Shown in pieces: positions 62,506 to 64,000 of a stretch of DNA of 64,000 bases (its first letter is position 1; each line of letters begins with the position of its first letter). The DNA lies in contig NZ_JACYUD010000001.1 of NCBI RefSeq assembly GCF_014841565.1, positions 434,001-498,000 of the forward strand. Reading direction: 5' to 3'. The notes below the pieces were generated by a model. It worked only from the letters and a program-made list of their open reading frames with translations. It had not been told where the DNA came from and searched no databases. A program made the position numbers and the translations under genes. The stretch is from Rhizobium sp. CFBP 8762. Lineage in GTDB: Bacteria > Pseudomonadota > Alphaproteobacteria > Rhizobiales > Rhizobiaceae.

Positions 62506-64000
62506 TTGCCTGAAACGCTTCGCTCAAGACCAGGAACCCCAGCACTGCGCGCTCCCCGAGAAAAAACGACCCTGGATAAGGATCTCGACAAGTTATCGCT
62601 GCGCGAACAGGCCATCCTGTCCCTGCTGCGCGGCTGGGTGGGCTTGGGCTTCGGCTTCGTCTTCATGGTACTGGCCGCCATGATCGCGGCCAGTTTTGCG
62701 TTGGGAACGCCGGGCGCGGCGCTGGTTATCGCCGGTGCGGCGCTGGCCGGCTATATGGCGATGAACATCGGCGCCAACGATGTGAACAACAATGTGGGTG
62801 CCGCTGTCGGTGCCAAGGCCATGACCATGACCACTGCTCTGGTCATTGCGGCGATCTTCGAAATTCTGGGCGCAGTCATCGGCGGCGGCGAGGTCGTCAC
62901 CACCATCGAGTCCGGCATTCTTATCGATGCCACGATGCCAAGCGCCAATGTGTTCGCCTGGGCAATGCTGGCGGCGCTGTTGTCGTCCGCTCTCTGGATC
63001 AATCTGGCGACCTGGGCCAATGTGCCGGTATCGACCACACACTCGATTGTTGGCGGGGTTATCGGTGCAGGCATTGCGGCGTCCGGTGCCGATACGGTCA
63101 ACTGGGCGTCCATTGCCGTGATCGCTCTTGGCTGGGTGTTTACACCGCTGATTGGTGGCGCGCTGGCGGCAGCCTTTCTGTATTTTATCAAGGTGGTCAT
63201 TCAGAACCGCGAGGACAAGGTGGCCGCTGCCCGGCAATGGGTACCGGTGCTGCTGGCGGCGATGGGCGGAGCATTTGTTGCCTACCTTACTACGCTGGGA
63301 GTAGGACACGGTCCATGGGCCAAAATCAGGCTCGACCCGCCGTCTGCACTGGGTGCGGGCTTCGTCAGCGCATTCATCCTCTACCTCGTATGCCGTCCGA
63401 TGGTGCGCCGACAGGCCATTGGCCTTGACAACAGAAACCAGTCCCTGCGCACCCTGTTTCGCATCCCGCTGATTTTTGCGGCGGCGCTGATGTCCTTTGC
63501 GCATGGGGCCAATGATGTGTCCAATGCCATCGGTCCACTGTCCGGCATCGTCCGCGCGGCACAGGATATGGAGATAACCGATCTGGCTTCGACGCCGTTC
63601 TGGGTCACGCTGATTGGCGCGTTCGGCATTTCGCTGGGGTTGATGCTGTTCGGGCCAAAGCTTATCCGTCTGGTGGGTGAGGACATCACCCGCCTCAATC
63701 CGGTGCGGGCTTTTTGCGTGGTATTGTCGGCCTCCACAACGGTTATCGTCGCGTCCTGGCTCGGGCTTCCGGTGAGTTCCACCCATATTGCGGTCGGCGC
63801 GGTGTTTGGCATCGGCTTTTTCCGGGAATGGTATATGGCCCGGGCGCGGCGTCTCAACCAGGTGTCCGGCAACATGCAGAATGGTGAGGTCGACCGTAAT
63901 CGTGATGAGTCCCGACGCCGCTATCTGGTCCGGCGGTCGCACTTCATGACCATTGTTGCGGCCTGGGTCGTTACCGTACCGGTCTCCGCTCTGCTGTCTG
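62506..64000 (+). CDS. Pit-family inorganic phosphate transporter, 3' end cut by window edge
   Basis: About 498 codons visible. Both Pit signature repeats are present: MNIGANDVNNNVGAAVGAKAMT near residue 85 and FAHGANDVSNAIGPLSG near residue 329, each the GANDV(x)N sequence of Na+ or H+-coupled phosphate transporters. Many hydrophobic helices, including WANVPVSTTHSIVGGVIGAG and LGLPVSSTHIAVGAVFGIGFF. The start is uncertain: TTG at 62506 or ATG at 62443; neither has a Shine-Dalgarno, and the sequence before 62506 looks like repeat. The visible part reaches the last third of the protein. Confidence 0.9.
   Translation, partial: MPETLRSRPGTPALRAPREKTTLDKDLDKLSLREQAILSLLRGWVGLGFGFVFMVLAAMIAASFALGTPGAALVIAGAALAGYMAMNIGANDVNNNVGAAVGAKAMTMTTALVIAAIFEILGAVIGGGEVVTTIESGILIDATMPSANVFAWAMLAALLSSALWINLATWANVPVSTTHSIVGGVIGAGIAASGADTVNWASIAVIALGWVFTPLIGGALAAAFLYFIKVVIQNREDKVAAARQWVPVLLAAMGGAFVAYLTTLGVGHGPWAKIRLDPPSALGAGFVSAFILYLVCRPMVRRQAIGLDNRNQSLRTLFRIPLIFAAALMSFAHGANDVSNAIGPLSGIVRAAQDMEITDLASTPFWVTLIGAFGISLGLMLFGPKLIRLVGEDITRLNPVRAFCVVLSASTTVIVASWLGLPVSSTHIAVGAVFGIGFFREWYMARARRLNQVSGNMQNGEVDRNRDESRRRYLVRRSHFMTIVAAWVVTVPVSALLS

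Noticed and set aside
62593-63942. 449-residue - strand open frame opposite the phosphate transporter
   Set aside because: The + strand frame has both Pit signatures and membrane helices; the - strand product is hydrophilic with many His and Arg and no domain.

Overview
The window is a stretch of chromosome from an alphaproteobacterium of the order Hyphomicrobiales (Rhizobiales), most likely Rhizobiaceae. The evidence is: a split F1Fo-ATPase with a separate Fo operon (atpI-atpB-atpE-b'-b); a short HisG with HisZ beside HisS; the order pmbA-cysQ-DUF4170-waaA-HAD-lpxK with DUF2093-mutL next to it; a pair of LuxR-type regulators beside mrp; an alphaproteobacterial-type LexA site (GTTC-N7-GTTC); and two copies of a roughly 100 bp double-palindrome element that looks like the Rhizobium intergenic mosaic element RIME1. 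Both window edges cut a gene (mqo at the left, a Pit-type phosphate transporter at the right). No rRNA, tRNA, CRISPR array, complete insertion sequence or prophage was seen.

Layout. 1-10 kb: malate:quinone oxidoreductase; a tRNA-methyltransferase-like enzyme with DUF2007; an isoprenoid group (polyprenyl diphosphate synthase, secreted TPR protein, ispE) running into moaB; a small glycosyltransferase divergent from a radical SAM protein with a possible LexA operator; rnhB. 10-19 kb: the ATP synthase Fo operon, a cell-wall hydrolase, K+ (kup) and Mg2+ (corA) transporters, and the Fe-S carrier ATPase mrp. 19-29 kb: two LuxR regulators in AT-rich surroundings, an SMP-30-type lactonase, a PRC-barrel protein, an N-methylproline/dimethylglycine-demethylase-like flavoenzyme, and a signalling pair (PAS-PAS-receiver protein plus a GGDEF-EAL protein whose GGDEF site is degenerate).

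29-43 kb: mutL-DUF2093; a TetR regulator with a clear palindromic operator controlling a flavodoxin-fold oxidoreductase; the lipid A/KDO and sulfur-nucleotide cluster (lpxK, HAD phosphatase, waaA, DUF4170, cysQ, pmbA); a CPA2 antiporter; rsmD; an RluB-type pseudouridine synthase with a very long disordered repeat tail; tadA. 43-52 kb: a lipoprotein, ileS, ribF, a HAD hydrolase, and groESL under CIRCE and a heat-shock-like promoter, then a PAS-like protein of unknown role. 52-64 kb: a ferredoxin reductase, a YghU-like GST, hisG-hisZ-hisS, a small Met/His/Cys-rich periplasmic protein with a DUF305 protein (possible copper handling), a tag-DUF4160-metallopeptidase operon with DUF2442 downstream, an L,D-transpeptidase, a NUDIX hydrolase and the phosphate transporter.

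Most of the window is housekeeping. The most distinctive signals are: (1) palindromic repeat elements placed exactly on the stop codons of several genes, in one case supplying the last residues of a protein; (2) a segment inside ileS with clearly lower GC and an apparent insertion, suggesting mosaic recombination; (3) a kinase-less PAS-receiver protein coupled to an EAL protein; (4) a metallopeptidase between two usually paired DUF proteins, one of which looks frameshifted; (5) an isolated inverted repeat with a TATAAT box in its loop in the AT-rich gap after groEL.
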